Assembly: GCF_047511655.1 (NCBI RefSeq)
Contig: NC_133389.1
Coordinates: 151,109,973-151,173,972 of the forward strand
Source of the DNA: Castor canadensis
Taxonomy: Eukaryota; Chordata; Mammalia; Rodentia; Castoridae
Direction: 5' to 3'
DNA: 64,000 nt
In this document: positions 46,866 to 57,935 of the stretch, in pieces
How positions within the stretch are numbered: position 1 is the stretch's first letter
Layout: every line of letters starts with the position of its first letter
Position numbers and translations under genes: made by a program
Notes under the pieces: generated by a model
Database searches by the model: none
Seen by the model: the letters and a program-made list of their open reading frames with translations, nothing else
Told to the model about the DNA's origin: nothing

Positions 46866-47016
46866 TTTACTATTATGAGAAAAAGAATGAGATGGTAAAT
46901 GGTTTTCTCTGAGTGATAGGATTACCAGTTATTTTCCTTTTTATATGTTGTGTATGTGTATTTCCTAATTTACTAGTTATGTAATAGTTCTCCCTTATGT
47001 TATTCTTTTCCTGTAG

Positions 47017-47158
47017 GCATGGCCCATGGACATGGACATGAGCATGGTCATAGTAAATTGGAACTTCCAGATTATAAACAGTGGAAAATAGAAGGGACTC
47101 CATTAGAAAATGTCCAGAAGAAGCTGGCTTTACGAGGGCTAAAGGATCCATGGGGCCG
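47017..47158 (+). other. NDUFB3: NDUFB3 exon 2 (contains start codon)
   Basis: Acceptor ttcttttcctgtag ends at 47016. The ATG is at 47019-47021, only 2 bases into the exon. Donor ccg|gtaaga has gt at 47159-47160. Confidence 0.95.
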
Positions 47159-49123
47159 GTAAGATGAATTGAGTAGTTTTTTCTAGGAATTGATCCTAGA
47201 AAAACAGTATGTATGTTCCTTTTCAGTATATTTGTTCCTTTTCAGTATATTTTCCTGAAAGAATTGCCCCAAAAAAATGGCTTTTTACATTGAAGTTTTA
47301 AAATTAGCTTTATTGAAGTATCATTTGTATGCAGCAACATTCACTCATTTTATAATTAATTCATAACAATTTTGCTAATTTTCACAAATACGCAATTACG
47401 GAATTACCTCCAAAACCATGACGCTGAATATTTCTTTCTTCCTTGAAAGATTATTCCCTTTGCAATCAGTGTTACCCTGTCTCTGGCTCTTGAAGAATAT
47501 TGATCTGCTTGTCTTTAGTTTTTGCCTTTGCTAAAATTTTATACAATTGGAACCATAGAGTATAAATCTTTTATTGTGACCTCTTTCGCTTATCTACAAT
47601 CTTTGTATTTCTTTTATGGTTTATGCCTTTTGTATCCATTCTGAGATTTTCTCCTATGCTTTCTTCTGGAAGCTTTTATAGTTTTATTTTTGGTGTTTTG
47701 TTGTTGTTGTTGTTATGTACAAGAGTCTCAATTGGTAGCCCAGGGTGCCATCAAAGTCATGATCCTCCTGCTTCTTGCTTGCACCACCACACCTGGCATA
47801 CAGTTTTCTTAAACTGAGGTATATGATCCATTTTCAGTTATTTTTGTGTTATTTGAAGTAAGGAGGGAGGTTAATATTTTTTGCATATGGACATCTAGTT
47901 ATTAAAAGACTTATTTTTCTCCAGTTAAATTACCTTGATATGTTAAAAAAAAATCCCTTGATATCTATGCTGTCTATTTCTGCATTCTGTTTTGTTACTG
48001 TGATAAATATGTACACACTTAGGTCAAATCAGATCATATAAGATCTACAATTTTAAAAATTTCTTTTTTGTATTTGTTTTGTAGACAGGGTCTCACTAGG
48101 TAGCCTAGACTACCTTGGAACTTGCTATGTAGCCACGGCTGGCCTCAGACTCGTGGTCCTTCTGCCTTCACCTCCCAAGTTCTGGATTTCAGGTGTGTAC
48201 CACCACACACTGCTTCCAATTTTTTTTAATCAGGTTAGCTATTTTACTTCTTTTTCGTTTACCTATAAATTTTAGAATGTGTTTGTCAGTTTCTGCAAAC
48301 TGCTTGGATTTTAATTGGGATCACATTGAATCTGTTTCACAAAAATTCACAATATAAATCTTTTTCACATTTACATTGAGTCGAAATCACATAAATTTGG
48401 GTGTAATTGATTTTTTTATAACATTGAGTCTTCTGTCTTTATAATATTGAGTCTTTCAGTCCATGGGTAATTTAGGTCCTTTTCAATGTTTTTCAGCAGA
48501 ACTTTTTTGCTTTACATATAGGTCTTGCTTGTGTTTTGTTGAATTTACCCTAAATTATTCTATAGTTTTGTGTTATTATAAATGATATTTTGGGCTGGTA
48601 CCCCAGTGCCAACACCACCCCCAAAAAAAGTCATAATGATATTTATTTACTTATTTTGGTGGTACTGGTTTGAACTTAGGGCCTTGCACTTGCTATGCAA
48701 GAGCTGTATCACTTGAGCCACTCTGCCAGCCCTTTGCTTTAGTTATTTTTCAGGTACCATCTCATGTTTTTAGCCAGGGCCAGCCTCGGACAGCCATTCT
48801 CCCACCAAGAGGAACTAGAGAGACTCACCAGTATGCTTGGCTCTTGTTTCTTGTTATTAATAATGATCGTTAAATTTTGTCGAATGCTTTTTCTATATCT
48901 ATTAAGATGCTGACATAGTTTTTTTCTTTTTTATTCTGTTAATATGGTGAATTATTTTTACTGATTTTCAAATATTAAGTCAATCTTGCTCTTCTGGTGT
49001 GAACCCTACCTCCCGTGATGTATTATCCTGTTTCATATATTACTGCATTCAGTGTTCTGAAATTTTGTTCAGAATATTTGCATTTATGTTCATGAAGGAT
49101 ATTATGTAGTTTTCTTTTAACAT

Positions 49124-49172
<49 letters not shown>

Positions 49173-50354
49173 TACTGAGGTTTGAACTCAGGGCCTTCAC
49201 CTTGAGCTACTCCACCAGCCCTTTTTTGTGTTGGGTTTTGTTGAAATAGGGCCTTGTGAACTATTTACCTAGGCTGGCTTCACATTGCAATTCTCCTGTT
49301 CCCTACCTCCTGAATAGCAAGGTTTACAGGTGTGAACCACTGGCACCTGACCTTCTTTTAACATCTTTATGTGGTTTTGGCATCTAAATTCAATTTGATT
49401 AGCTTTCATATTTTCTAGTAAGGTAGATTTTTAATGCTAAATTATATTTTCCCTTTACAACATGATTTTTTTTCACTGACTTACCACTATCTGTGGGAGA
49501 GACATTTTTATTCCGTAAAGTTCTCTGACTTCTGTTTACTTCTGTGTTCGGTATGCTCAGAAGAATGATTGCCAGAGTAGGAAATCATTCTTCTGAAGTT
49601 CAGTCTGCTATGACAGGGAAAGGCTGTGATCCTCTTGAATAGTGGTAATAATGTTGTGTTACACCCTCATGTGCCAAAATATATATTAGTGTGTTTAATC
49701 TTTGTGACACTATAAGGTAGACAATTATTGAATAGAAGAGGAAGCAGACCCTGACAGAAAGGTTTTTATCTTGCCCAGCCCAGCCTAAAAGATTATGAAT
49801 TTAGCGTAAGCAGCAAAGCAAAAATTATGGCCAATTCTCTAAGTTCATCTTTCCATAGTATTGGAATGTCTAGTATGAGCAGAGCCACCTGACTTGCCTT
49901 GCCTGTAATGGATAGGCCAAAAGGAGCCAGGCACTTGAGAATTCTGTAAAATCCTGAGTAGAAGGAGTATGAAATGTGAAATCATCAAGTGTTTGCTTAA
50001 TATTTTATACAGGAACTTTGGTCAAATATTCATTAACTATCCTATGCCACAGGAAGATTCCTACTGTGATCCACTTAGAGTATCTTGTATAATGTTGCAT
50101 TTAAGTCTTTAAGAAAGATAAAAATTAAATTTAGTTTACTCAGTGAATGCACATGAATTGTATGTAATTATAATTTTTCTCCTTTTTTTTCTTCTAGCAA
50201 TGAAGCTTGGAGATACATGGGTGGCTTTACAAACAATTTTTCCTTTATTGGTTTATTACTAAAAGGATTCAAATGGGGATTTGCTGCATTTGTGGTAGCT
50301 GCAGGGGCTGAATATTACTTGGAGTCTCAACAAAAAGATAAGAAGCACCACTGA
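47019..50354 (+). CDS. NDUFB3: NDUFB3, NADH:ubiquinone oxidoreductase subunit B3 (complex I B12)
   Basis: Coding parts are 47019-47158 and 50198-50354, joined across a 3.0-kb intron with gt/ag ends that splits an arginine codon. The product is 98 residues plus stop, the usual mammalian length. NDUFB3 is an accessory subunit in the membrane arm (proton-pumping part) of complex I in the inner mitochondrial membrane. The N-terminus is histidine-rich ([13 protein letters not shown]). The conserved blocks [34 protein letters not shown] and [12 protein letters not shown] follow. A single hydrophobic helix lies at about residues 64-83, and the tail is [13 protein letters not shown]. The frame is intact and all splice signals are good, so it looks functional. 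Residues about 58-66 differ from human but lie in a segment that also varies among mammals. Human has the same three-exon layout. Confidence 0.98.
47690..47805 (-). mobile_element. 7SL-like SINE relic, antisense
   Basis: (gtt)n run, gtagcccagggtgccatcaa, then gcaccaccacacctggc. Confidence 0.6.
48064..48215 (-). mobile_element. 7SL-like SINE, antisense
   Basis: gacagggtctcactaggtag ... gtgtgtaccaccacacactg. Confidence 0.72.
48650..48842 (-). mobile_element. dimeric SINE, antisense, decayed
   Basis: ggtttgaacttagggccttg ... acttgagccactctgccagc, then a shortened 7SL-like part. Confidence 0.72.
49128..49171. repeat. (TG)n microsatellite
   Basis: Pure tg run of about 22 units directly before an antisense SINE; probably grown from that SINE's tail. 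Confidence 0.95.
49172..49355 (-). mobile_element. dimeric SINE, antisense
   Basis: ggtttgaactcagggccttc, a linker with ttttttgtgttgggtttt, then tttacaggtgtgaaccactg. Confidence 0.82.
49650..49775 (+). repeat. MIR fragment
   Basis: gtgtgtttaatctttgtgac and aggtagacaattattgaata ... aggaagcagaccctgacag resemble the MIR core. Confidence 0.6.
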
Positions 50355-50490
50355 AGATAGTGCCTGAAAATATGTTATAACTTCTTAACTCTGTCATAAA
50401 ACAAGATTTCTTCATTTTTGCCTACTATGTGTGTTTGTCCCTTAAAGACTACTAATATGGTTTAATAAAGAAAGAAAAGCATATCCAATT
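50198..50490 (+). other. NDUFB3: NDUFB3 exon 3 with 3' UTR
   Basis: Starts after tttttttcttctag (50197). Stop TGA at 50352-50354. AATAAA at 50464-50469 predicts a cleavage site near 50480-50495. Confidence 0.9.
50464..50469 (+). terminator. NDUFB3 polyadenylation signal
   Basis: Canonical AATAAA 110 bases after the stop, followed by a T-rich ctgtttttgt element at 50491-50500. Confidence 0.85.
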
Positions 50491-50514
50491 CTGTTTTTGT
50501 AATTTTAAAAAAAT

Positions 50515-51737
50515 TTTTCTATTAAGATATATTCATTGTACAGGATTCATTGTGACTATTCCAAATAGACTTACATTGTACATTGGTTAGATTGTCCCCA
50601 CCCTCTCTCCCCCTCCAGCCCCTTCCCACCTTACTTCAATTTTAAGAGGTTTTGTTGTAGTTCATATAGGTATATGAAGTCCATCAACCATCCTCACCAG
50701 CATTTGTTGTTTTTGCCCTTAAATATGGCCATTCTAACTTAGGTGAGATGAAATCTTAGTGTAGTTTTGATTTGCATCTTTTTTACAGCCAAGGAAGTTG
50801 ATGTAATGGCATTAATTGGCCATTTATACCTCTTTCTTTGAGAATTCTGTATTTTATTCATGTGCCCATTTCTTCATTGGGATGTTGATCCATTGGGGGT
50901 TAAATTTCTTAGCTCCTTGTAGATTCTGGATATCAGTCCCTTATTGGATGAATCGCTGGCCAAGATTTTCTGTGGGCAGTTTCTTAAGTCTAGTGACTTT
51001 CTCTTGCTGTGTGGAAGCTTTTTAGTTTGATGCAGTCTCATATGTTCATTCTTTCTCTTAGATGATGAGCCATTTGATTTCTATTTAGGAAGTTGTTCCC
51101 TATGCTTTTATGTTCCATTGTATTCCCTACTACTTCCTGTAGTTATTTCAAAGTTTTAGACCTTATATTAAGGTCATTGATCCACTTTGAATTGATATTA
51201 GTGCAGGGTGAGAGACAAGGATCTAGTTTCAGTCTTCTACATGTGAATATCCAGTTTTTTCCAGCAACATGTGTTGAAGAGGCTGTCTTTTCTCCATCAT
51301 GTGTTTTGGGCTCCTTTGTGGAAGGTCAGTTGGCTGTAGCTGCGTGGGTTTGTCTGGGTCTTCTATTCTAAATCCATTGGCCTTCATGTCTGCTTTTGTG
51401 CCAGTCCTATGCTGTTTTTATTGTTATGGTTCTGTAATATAGTTTGAAGTCAGAAATGGTGATACCTCCAGCATTGAACTTTTTGTTCAGAATTGCTTTG
51501 GCTAGTCAAGGTCTTTTGTGTTTCCATATGAATTTTAAGATTGATTTTTCTATCTCTGTGAAGAATGTCATTGGGATTTGATAGGAATTGCATTGAACAT
51601 GTAGATTGCTTTTAGTAGTATAGCCATTTTCGTGATGTTGATTTTTGCCAATCCATAAGCATGGGAGATCTTTCCATCTTCTGATGTCTTCTTCAATTTC
51701 TCTCTTCAAGTGATTTATTGTTTTCATTGAAAAGGTT
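50515..51737 (-). mobile_element. 5'-truncated L1, antisense
   Basis: Reverse complement of L1 3' UTR (ccccaccctctctccccctc) and ORF2 C-terminal region (attgatccactttgaattga; gtgttgaagaggctgtcttt; caatccataagcatgggaga). Lies immediately after the NDUFB3 3' end and between two copies of that 3' end. Confidence 0.85.
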
Positions 51738-51894
51738 TTCTTAACCCTGCCATAAAGCAAAATTTTTTCATTATTGCCTTCTGTGTGTGTTGTCCCTTAA
51801 AGAATATTAATACAGTTTAATAAAGTGAGAACAGCATATATAAGTGTAAGAAAAACATATGCAAGTCTGTTTTTGTAATTCTTAAAAAAAAAAA
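51738..51894 (+). repeat. second copy of the NDUFB3 3'-UTR end
   Basis: ttcttaaccctgccataaag ... cagtttaataaag (AATAAA at 51819-51824) ... ctgtttttgtaattcttaaa repeats 50383-50514 at roughly 80% identity by eye, with a small internal expansion. It extends some 40 bases past the polyadenylation signal, so it is a copy of genomic DNA rather than of polyadenylated mRNA. Confidence 0.85.
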
Positions 51895-51903
51895 AGGACA
51901 AGT

Positions 51904-52012
51904 GCCAGGTATGGTGGTGCACAACTGTAATCAGCACTCAATCTGAGGCAGGAGGATCATGGATTTGAGGTCAGTTTGGGATATATAGAAAATACCTTGT
52001 CTCGGGGGAAAA
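51904..52012 (+). mobile_element. 7SL-like monomeric SINE
   Basis: gtgccaggtatggtggtgca ... aataccttgtctcgggg. Confidence 0.75.
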
Positions 52013-52599
52013 GTAAAAAGTGTCTCAACCTATGTAAGATTTTGTTTGGAATACAAAGGGTGTATGGAGGGGAGAGAGAGTTGAGTACCAGATGCAGTGC
52101 ATTCGGCATGAAGCAGGTAGCCATCATATATTTGACTGAACAAATGGATATATTGTAACAGAATTTTTAAATTGGAGTTGGCCTTGCTGCTTTAGAGGGA
52201 CCTAGGTTATACTATAAAATACTTGGTGCCCAGTTCTGGTTAACATATCCATACATCATGTTCATTTTTTTTAATGATGCTATTTTCTACTCTCATTTTA
52301 GACCTCATTCTCATGTTATAAAAAGCTTGACATTTTTTCTTGTGTATTTCTAACAATATCATTAACTTTTATACTTTTAAAACTTAAATTTTAATTAAAT
52401 CTAATTAGAGATAAAATTTAACTTTTGGCTTGTTGAGGATGGATATTTTTGCTTGAATAATGAGGTTAGTTAAAACTTGGGATGATTTTTTTCTTTGTGA
52501 TTTTTTTATTTACAAATACGAACTTGAACAATCCTAAATAAATGAGATAGAAGAATTCTTAATAAACTAGTAGTTGTATGTGGAATGTGGTAAAATGGA
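52013..52599. other. unassigned AT-rich sequence
   Basis: Nothing recognised; an A-run lies at 52605-52617. Confidence 0.4.
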
Positions 52600-52751
52600 A
52601 TCATTAAAAAAAAAAAACTCAGTGCAAAGGTAGAGTTTTAAAAGAATCAAAAAGCATGGGAATCAATAGAAATAATAAGATAATAAATTTAAACCTACTT
52701 TATAATAAATATAAATGGTCTAAATTTTAAAACATTCCGATTAAAAGACAG

Positions 52752-52872
52752 GTTGTGCTAGACAGAGTGGTGCAGGCCTATAGTTCTAACTGCTTAAGAA
52801 CCTGAGTCTAGAGGGTAGCAAGTTGGATGCCAGTCTTGACAACATAGGGAGATCCTATCTCAAAAAAAAAAG
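52752..52872 (+). mobile_element. 7SL-like monomeric SINE
   Basis: gctagacagagtggtgcagg ... gggagatcctatctcaaaaa. Confidence 0.75.
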
Positions 52873-53029
52873 GTTGCCTTAAAGGTAAACGTAAAACACT
52901 GAAAAAGGATGTACTATGCAAACACTAATGAAAAGAACATTCAAACTATTAAAGTAAATTTCACAATAAAGAGTTATCTGTGATAGAGGAACATTTCATA
53001 ATAGCATGATAAGTTCATTAAGAGGACAT

Positions 53030-54245
53030 GGCTGAGTGCTGAGTGCGATTCAGAAGCCCCGGGCTGCCAGGGTGGCTGGCCTGGGAAGGCACCGGGAGAG
53101 TGCTGCTGACGCAAGATAGTCCATTTGTGCTCCCTTGTAGCCTGCAATTTCAAGACCTCTCTTTTGCCTCTACTGGAGACCCTGAGACCTGCTCCTTAGT
53201 TCTGACCAGCACCTTAGCTCACAATGGGGAACCACTTGACTGAGATGACGCCCACTGCTTCCTTCTTGCCCCATTTTCAGGCCTTGCATGTGGTGGTCAT
53301 CAGCCGAGACTTAGCTGGAAAGACCTCCCTCCTTTGTCACCTCAAGTTCAAGGAGTTTGTCCAGGGTGCTCCCACCAAAGGCTTCAACACTGAGAAGATT
53401 GTGGTGCCCTTGGGGGGTTCCCGTGGAATCACCTTCCAAGTGTGGGATTTTGGAGGTCAGGAGAAGCTGCGACCACTGTGGCCCTCCTACACCCACAGGA
53501 CAGATGGGTTGGTGTTCATGGTGGGCGCTGCAGAGACTGAGCTGCTAGAGGAGGCCAAAGTGAAGCTACACCGAATCAACCGGGCCTCAGACAATTAGGG
53601 GGTGCCAGTGCTGGTGCTGGCCAACAAGCAGGACCAGGCTGGGGCACTGAGTACAGCTGAGGTAGAGAAGAGGCTGGCAGTCCATGACCTGGCAGCTGCC
53701 ACGCTCACCCATGTGCAGGGCTGCAATGCTGTGGATGGGTGGGCTTGCACCCCGGCCTGGAGCACCTGTATGAGATGATCCTTACGAGGAAGAAGGCCAC
53801 CTGGGCAAGCAAGAAGAGACGGTGACCCAAGGCTGCCCCCTCCCTATCTACTGGGGGTCTGTACACTTTGATAGTCAGGCAGAGCCTGTGACCTCAGCCC
53901 TGGGTGCAGGACTTGTCCACCTCAATGAAGGACTGAGGAGCATGGATTTCTGTTTTGGTGACACACTGGGGGAGGGGATGGCAGAGGGGATGTCTTCACA
54001 TCTCTCCATGCTTACCCCTAGAGAAGTAGGGGCTGCAAGACTGGAGACTTAAATGGAAATGCTGACTCTACCTCAATCCTGGTTCTTTTTTTTCCTTCTA
54101 GCTTTTTATTCAGACGTTTTTTGAGGTGGGGTCCAAAGTTGCTTAGAGAATGAATTTGGTATGAATGAGAACGTCCTCTCCTCTCACTCCCCAACTGGGG
54201 GAGGGGTCTCCCCAGCTACTTTTCTAGGGACACCAGTCACAATAA

Positions 54246-54295
<50 letters not shown>

Positions 54296-54428
54296 TGCCA
54301 GGAACCCTTCCCTACATTTGTAGATCCACAGCCCTTTTTATAAGTGGTGTGTGTCCTCTGTAATATTATTATTAACTGTTTTTTAGCATTTGCCTGTAAG
54401 TTATTAAAGATTGATAACTCTAAAAACA
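53030..54428 (+). pseudogene. processed ARL4D pseudogene (retrocopy)
   Basis: The reading frame from 53224 matches ARL4D, a 201-residue ARF-like small GTPase, closely over its length ([47 protein letters not shown]). It has a stop at codon 125 (53596-53598), where the parent has Gln, and a 1-base deletion near 53740. The parental C-terminus then continues in the other frame to TGA at 53823-53825. The P-loop has lost its first glycine (S-R-D-L-A-G-K-T-S). 5' and 3' UTR sequence is included, with attaaa at 54403-54408 and a residual A-rich end. aagaggacat at 53020-53029 and 54429-54438 is the target duplication, within L1 sequence. Not functional as a GTPase gene. Confidence 0.95.
54248..54291. 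repeat. (GT)n microsatellite in the retrocopy 3' UTR
   Basis: Pure gt run of about 22 units. Confidence 0.95.
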
Positions 54429-54965
54429 AAGAGGACATAAATCTTAAATATATGCACACAGAGCTTCAAAATACGTGAAGCAAAAACAACTAAAAAGGAG
54501 AACTAGACACACAGTTATAGTTGGAGGTTGTAGCATGCCTTTCTCAGTAATTGATAGAACATGTAGAGAGTAAGACTACAGGTTTGATGCAACACTGTCA
54601 ACCAGCTTGATGTAATATTTATAGAACACTACAGAACAAAAGCAGAGCACACATTCTTTTCAAGTGCCTGTGAACCATTTACCATAACCAACTATATATT
54701 GGCCATAAAACAAGGCTCAATAGATGTAAAGTGATTGAAGTCACACACCCAGCATCAGAAAGAAATCACACAAAATAATAACCTCAAACCATGAAGGGAT
54801 TAGGATAGTAACATTTGAAAAATCTACAAATACTTGGAGATTGGATAGCACATTTGTGAATACCATTTGCCCTAAATAGTCTAGGGAAAGTAGAAAATAC
54901 CTTAGCTGTAAAAAACATAGCAGAAGTTGAGAGCTGCAACTAATATTGGCCTTTAAAAGGAAAAA

Positions 54966-55060
54966 ACGAGCTGGTGAGGTGCCTCAAGTGGTAGAGCACT
55001 TACCTGCTTACCAAGTGTGAAGCCCTGAGTTCAATTCCCAGTACTGCCAAAAAGAGAAGG
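54966..55060 (+). mobile_element. ID-like monomeric SINE
   Basis: gctggtgaggtgcctcaagt ... gagttcaattcccagtactg. Confidence 0.85.
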
Positions 55061-55194
55061 AAAAAAGACACAAACTAGTGATATTAGAAGTGAGAAAGGA
55101 GACATTATACATCATGGGTATATTAAAACAACAACAAAGGCATTTTACAGACAACTCCAAGTCAATAAATGTTGACAGTATCCTTAAGACAAAC

Positions 55195-55290
55195 TGCCAG
55201 GCTGAGGCTGTGGCTCAGTATTCCCTTAGTGCAAGACCCAAGGTTTCATCCCCAGCACCACCAGAAAAAGAAAAAACTGTCAAGGCCTGC
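55195..55290 (+). mobile_element. ID-like SINE, shortened
   Basis: caggctgaggctgtggctca ... caaggtttcatccccagcac with an A-rich end. Confidence 0.6.
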
Positions 55291-55439
55291 TCGAGGAGTT
55301 GATCTTGAGTTTTTAAGTGTATGGTTAATTGTAAATTCACTTGCTGTGTTAGGCAGAGAAAAATGAGGGGAAATGCAGTGCTTGGTATCTTGAAAGTAAA
55401 GAATAGCAGTAGCTTTGCTCTCCCATATTAAAGAATTTA

Positions 55440-55531
55440 TTATTTATTTATTTTTGACCCACTGGGCTTTGAACTCAGGGCCTCAAGCTTGCTGGGCGGG
55501 CACTCAAATACTTGAACCATTTCACTAGCCC
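55440..55531 (-). mobile_element. ID-like monomeric SINE, antisense
   Basis: ggctttgaactcagggcctc ... acttgaaccatttcactagc. Confidence 0.82.
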
Positions 55532-55754
55532 CTAGAATTTTTTTTTTAATGTCAGAATTTTTGCTGAAAGCAAAGAGCAAAGTTTTCCTTCTGTTTCATA
55601 AATTTGGGAATCATTACCTGAATTTCCCAGTAACTACAAAGCATTCAAACTCCTTGCATCTTAGCCCTTGCCATTACTTGGATTAGTATCAATTCAATGT
55701 GATACTTGTTTTTAAAACATGACCAAAGTACAATGGTAAATAATACTGATTATA

Positions 55755-55925
55755 TGTGTCTAGCCTCATAAATAAGTACTGTACATGATAATAGGTAAAA
55801 GTTTTATTAGCCCCATTTTGTGTGTAAGACAAGTCCACAGAATGAAAGCAACAAAAGCTCAGATGACACAGCTAATAAGTTTCCAGAGTTAGATTTTGAG
55901 TCCAGGTCTGACTCTTATAGATCAT
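55755..55925 (+). repeat. MIR element
   Basis: gttttattagccccattttg, cagatgacacagctaataag and gattttgagtccaggtctga follow the MIR 3' half. Confidence 0.75.
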
Positions 55926-57086
55926 AGAAACCATAGAAACCACTGTTGTATTACCTGTCATACATGATAAATGTGTAAGAACATCCATTGGGGTGAGAGG
56001 AGAAAGTATTTAAACTTCTATTTATAGTTATTTTCAGGTTTAATGAAAATGAAATTTTGTTAATGTTTAGTGTACAAATCCACAGTGGGGTTTTCTCTGG
56101 CATAGTGGGTACACACAATTTAGGGAAGCCAGATACGCTTATGGGGAAATGAGAATTCTACCCTCCAAGGGAAAGAACAAAAAAGGACTTTCAGTAAATT
56201 GCTACAGACTCTACTTTGTACGTACTGTTTGTGGAATTTATAATCTACCAGTTTTAGCTAAACCATTATGAAACAAATAAATGGTTTTAAAATATTTTTA
56301 CAAAGAAATTGTTGACTGAAGCTAATACTAATAATGCAGGAACAAGTGAACAAGACAAAAATAGAGTTACAAACTCCATCAGCAACATTGCTGACATAAT
56401 GAAGTCATGGGAAGTCCAACCGCTCCCCCCCCCAAAAAAAAATCAAGACTGAAATACTGGACTTGGATCCACTATCAGTATGATGTAACTTGCACTAAGA
56501 GTTTCATTGATCTGATGTGTTAACTAATGATAGCATGGAGTCATCATGATTAGCAAGGCATTTTTAAATACATTTAATCTGGGTCTTACCTTTAGTTTCT
56601 GCATTTGTGTATTTTAATGCACATATTTGATAATATATATAAAATGTTAAATCACAGGTTAAGACAGCATAATTTTTACTCACAATATTCAGTGAGCTCA
56701 TTGGATTTGAAAGTGTTTTCTAAGTGTACATCTTACGAGTAGTTTAGCAACAATAATTAAATGTTTTATCTTGGCCTCTGACTCAACTGGCAACAAGATC
56801 TTCAAAATTTGATATAATCCCCATTAGCCCTCAGAATCTCTAGGGTTGCAAAGCACTCAAGTTTCTGAGGCTGGAATTCCTCAGGTGAATCCTGGTTTAC
56901 CTCAATAAGGATTTGGGTGAGAAAGGGGGGACTTCATTGTTTTTGTTTTTGTTCATTTTGTTTTGGGCCAGAAAATGAGCCTCAGGAACTCAGAGACTAG
57001 AAATTACATTCACTTGCCCTTCATCAAGGAACTACTTCAAAGAGAATTTTATTTTAATCTTACGTATTGTCTAAAATATGTATTAC
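55926..57086. other. unassigned sequence
   Basis: About 1.16 kb, AT-rich, intergenic. No gene or repeat named. Confidence 0.4.
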
Positions 57087-57258
57087 AGCCAGGCGGTGCT
57101 GGCTCACACCTGTAATCATAACTACCCAGGATGCAGAGATCAGGAGGATTGCAGTTCAAAGCCAGCCTGGACAAATAGTTCAAGAAACCCTATCTCTAAA
57201 ATACCCAACACAAAAACGGGCTAGCAGAGTGGCTCAAACTCCAGTCCCACAAAAAAAT
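57087..57258 (+). mobile_element. dimeric SINE
   Basis: gccaggcggtgctggctcac, a linker with tacccaacacaaaaacgggc, and a truncated ID-like end. Confidence 0.82.
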
Positions 57259-57844
57259 ATACATACATTACATATTTTATATAGTGTTACATTGTTATAT
57301 ACATGTATAATAAACTTAAAATGCTAACTCAAAGATTAAATTATTAAGGCTACATACTGTATTAAACTAAATTACCTTTGATACATATAAAGATATAAAA
57401 CGTGACTTTACCAGTTTAAAAAGATAAAATCCCCATGTCTCAAATCTTATGTCTTTTTCTGTTTAATCGCACATGCAACAAAATTAAGTAACTCTTTTGA
57501 AATATCCCACAAATTACAAAATAGCTAGAAATAATTTGGTTGTTGCCAAAGAGTTACATTTCTGGGAATGCAGATTACAAAATAAGAACATTATGTACAG
57601 TTAAGATTAAATCAGAGAGAGGTTTGTGCCATTTGAAAATATGTGAAAACTCAAGGATAATCTTGATAATGGACTCAATAGCTCTCTTCAAAGCAAATTA
57701 TGGCTAAAAAGAAATATTTTGCTTTAAGTTTTTACCAGTTATACTACTTCAAAACTATTAATTAAATCAGATTATAAAAAAATCAGTTACTCCCTGAAAA
57801 TGTTCACCTACTTCAGGTTTATGGGGGGTTTTGTTGTAGTTGTT
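57259..57844. other. unassigned AT-rich sequence
   Basis: Nothing recognised. Confidence 0.4.
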
Positions 57845-57935
57845 TGTTTATTTTTTGGTGGAACTGGTGTTTGAACTCAAGGCTTCCCACTTCAAAGCAG
57901 GTGCTCTACTGCTTGAGCCACACCTCCAGTCCCAC
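57845..57935 (-). mobile_element. ID-like monomeric SINE, antisense
   Basis: gtgtttgaactcaaggcttc ... gcttgagccacacctccagt. Confidence 0.82.

Larger units (their letters stand above)
41213..47016 (+). other. NDUFB3 intron 1
   Basis: About 5.8 kb, starting gtaaat at the proposed donor and ending ttcttttcctgtag at 47016. It contains SINEs, a hAT-type transposon fossil and a MIR, listed separately. The rest is unassigned AT-rich sequence. Confidence 0.6.
47285..49475 (-). mobile_element. ancient L1, antisense, with SINE inserts
   Basis: Left to right, the reverse complement of an old L1 runs from the 3' UTR (agctttattgaagtatcatt) through ORF2 (tcctatgctttcttctggaa; gtttgtcagtttctgcaaac; cgaatgctttttctatatct). 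SINE-derived inserts interrupt it at about 47690-47800, 48064-48215, 48595-48840 and 49172-49355. The last is bounded by cttttaacatctt at about 49114 and 49354. Confidence 0.75.
47159..50197 (+). other. NDUFB3 intron 2
   Basis: Starts gtaagatg and ends tttttttcttctag. Most of it is an antisense L1 relic with several SINEs; the last kilobase includes a MIR and unassigned sequence. Confidence 0.92.
52600..55190 (+). mobile_element. ancient L1 ORF2 relic, interrupted
   Basis: Endonuclease-to-RT part of an old L1 in sense. 52880-53029 (ctgaaaaaggatgtactatg; gttcattaagaggacat) continues at 54439 (aaatcttaaatatatgcaca; acattcttttcaagtgcctg; tattggccataaaacaaggc) and again after 55060 (gagaaaggagacattataca). 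Interrupted by a 7SL-like SINE (52752-52872), the ARL4D retrocopy and an ID-like SINE (54966-55060). Confidence 0.78.

Noticed and set aside
51738-51894. processed NDUFB3 pseudogene
   Set aside because: Only the end of the 3' UTR is present, and the match continues past the polyadenylation site into genomic sequence. Duplication or a long target repeat fits better than an mRNA copy.
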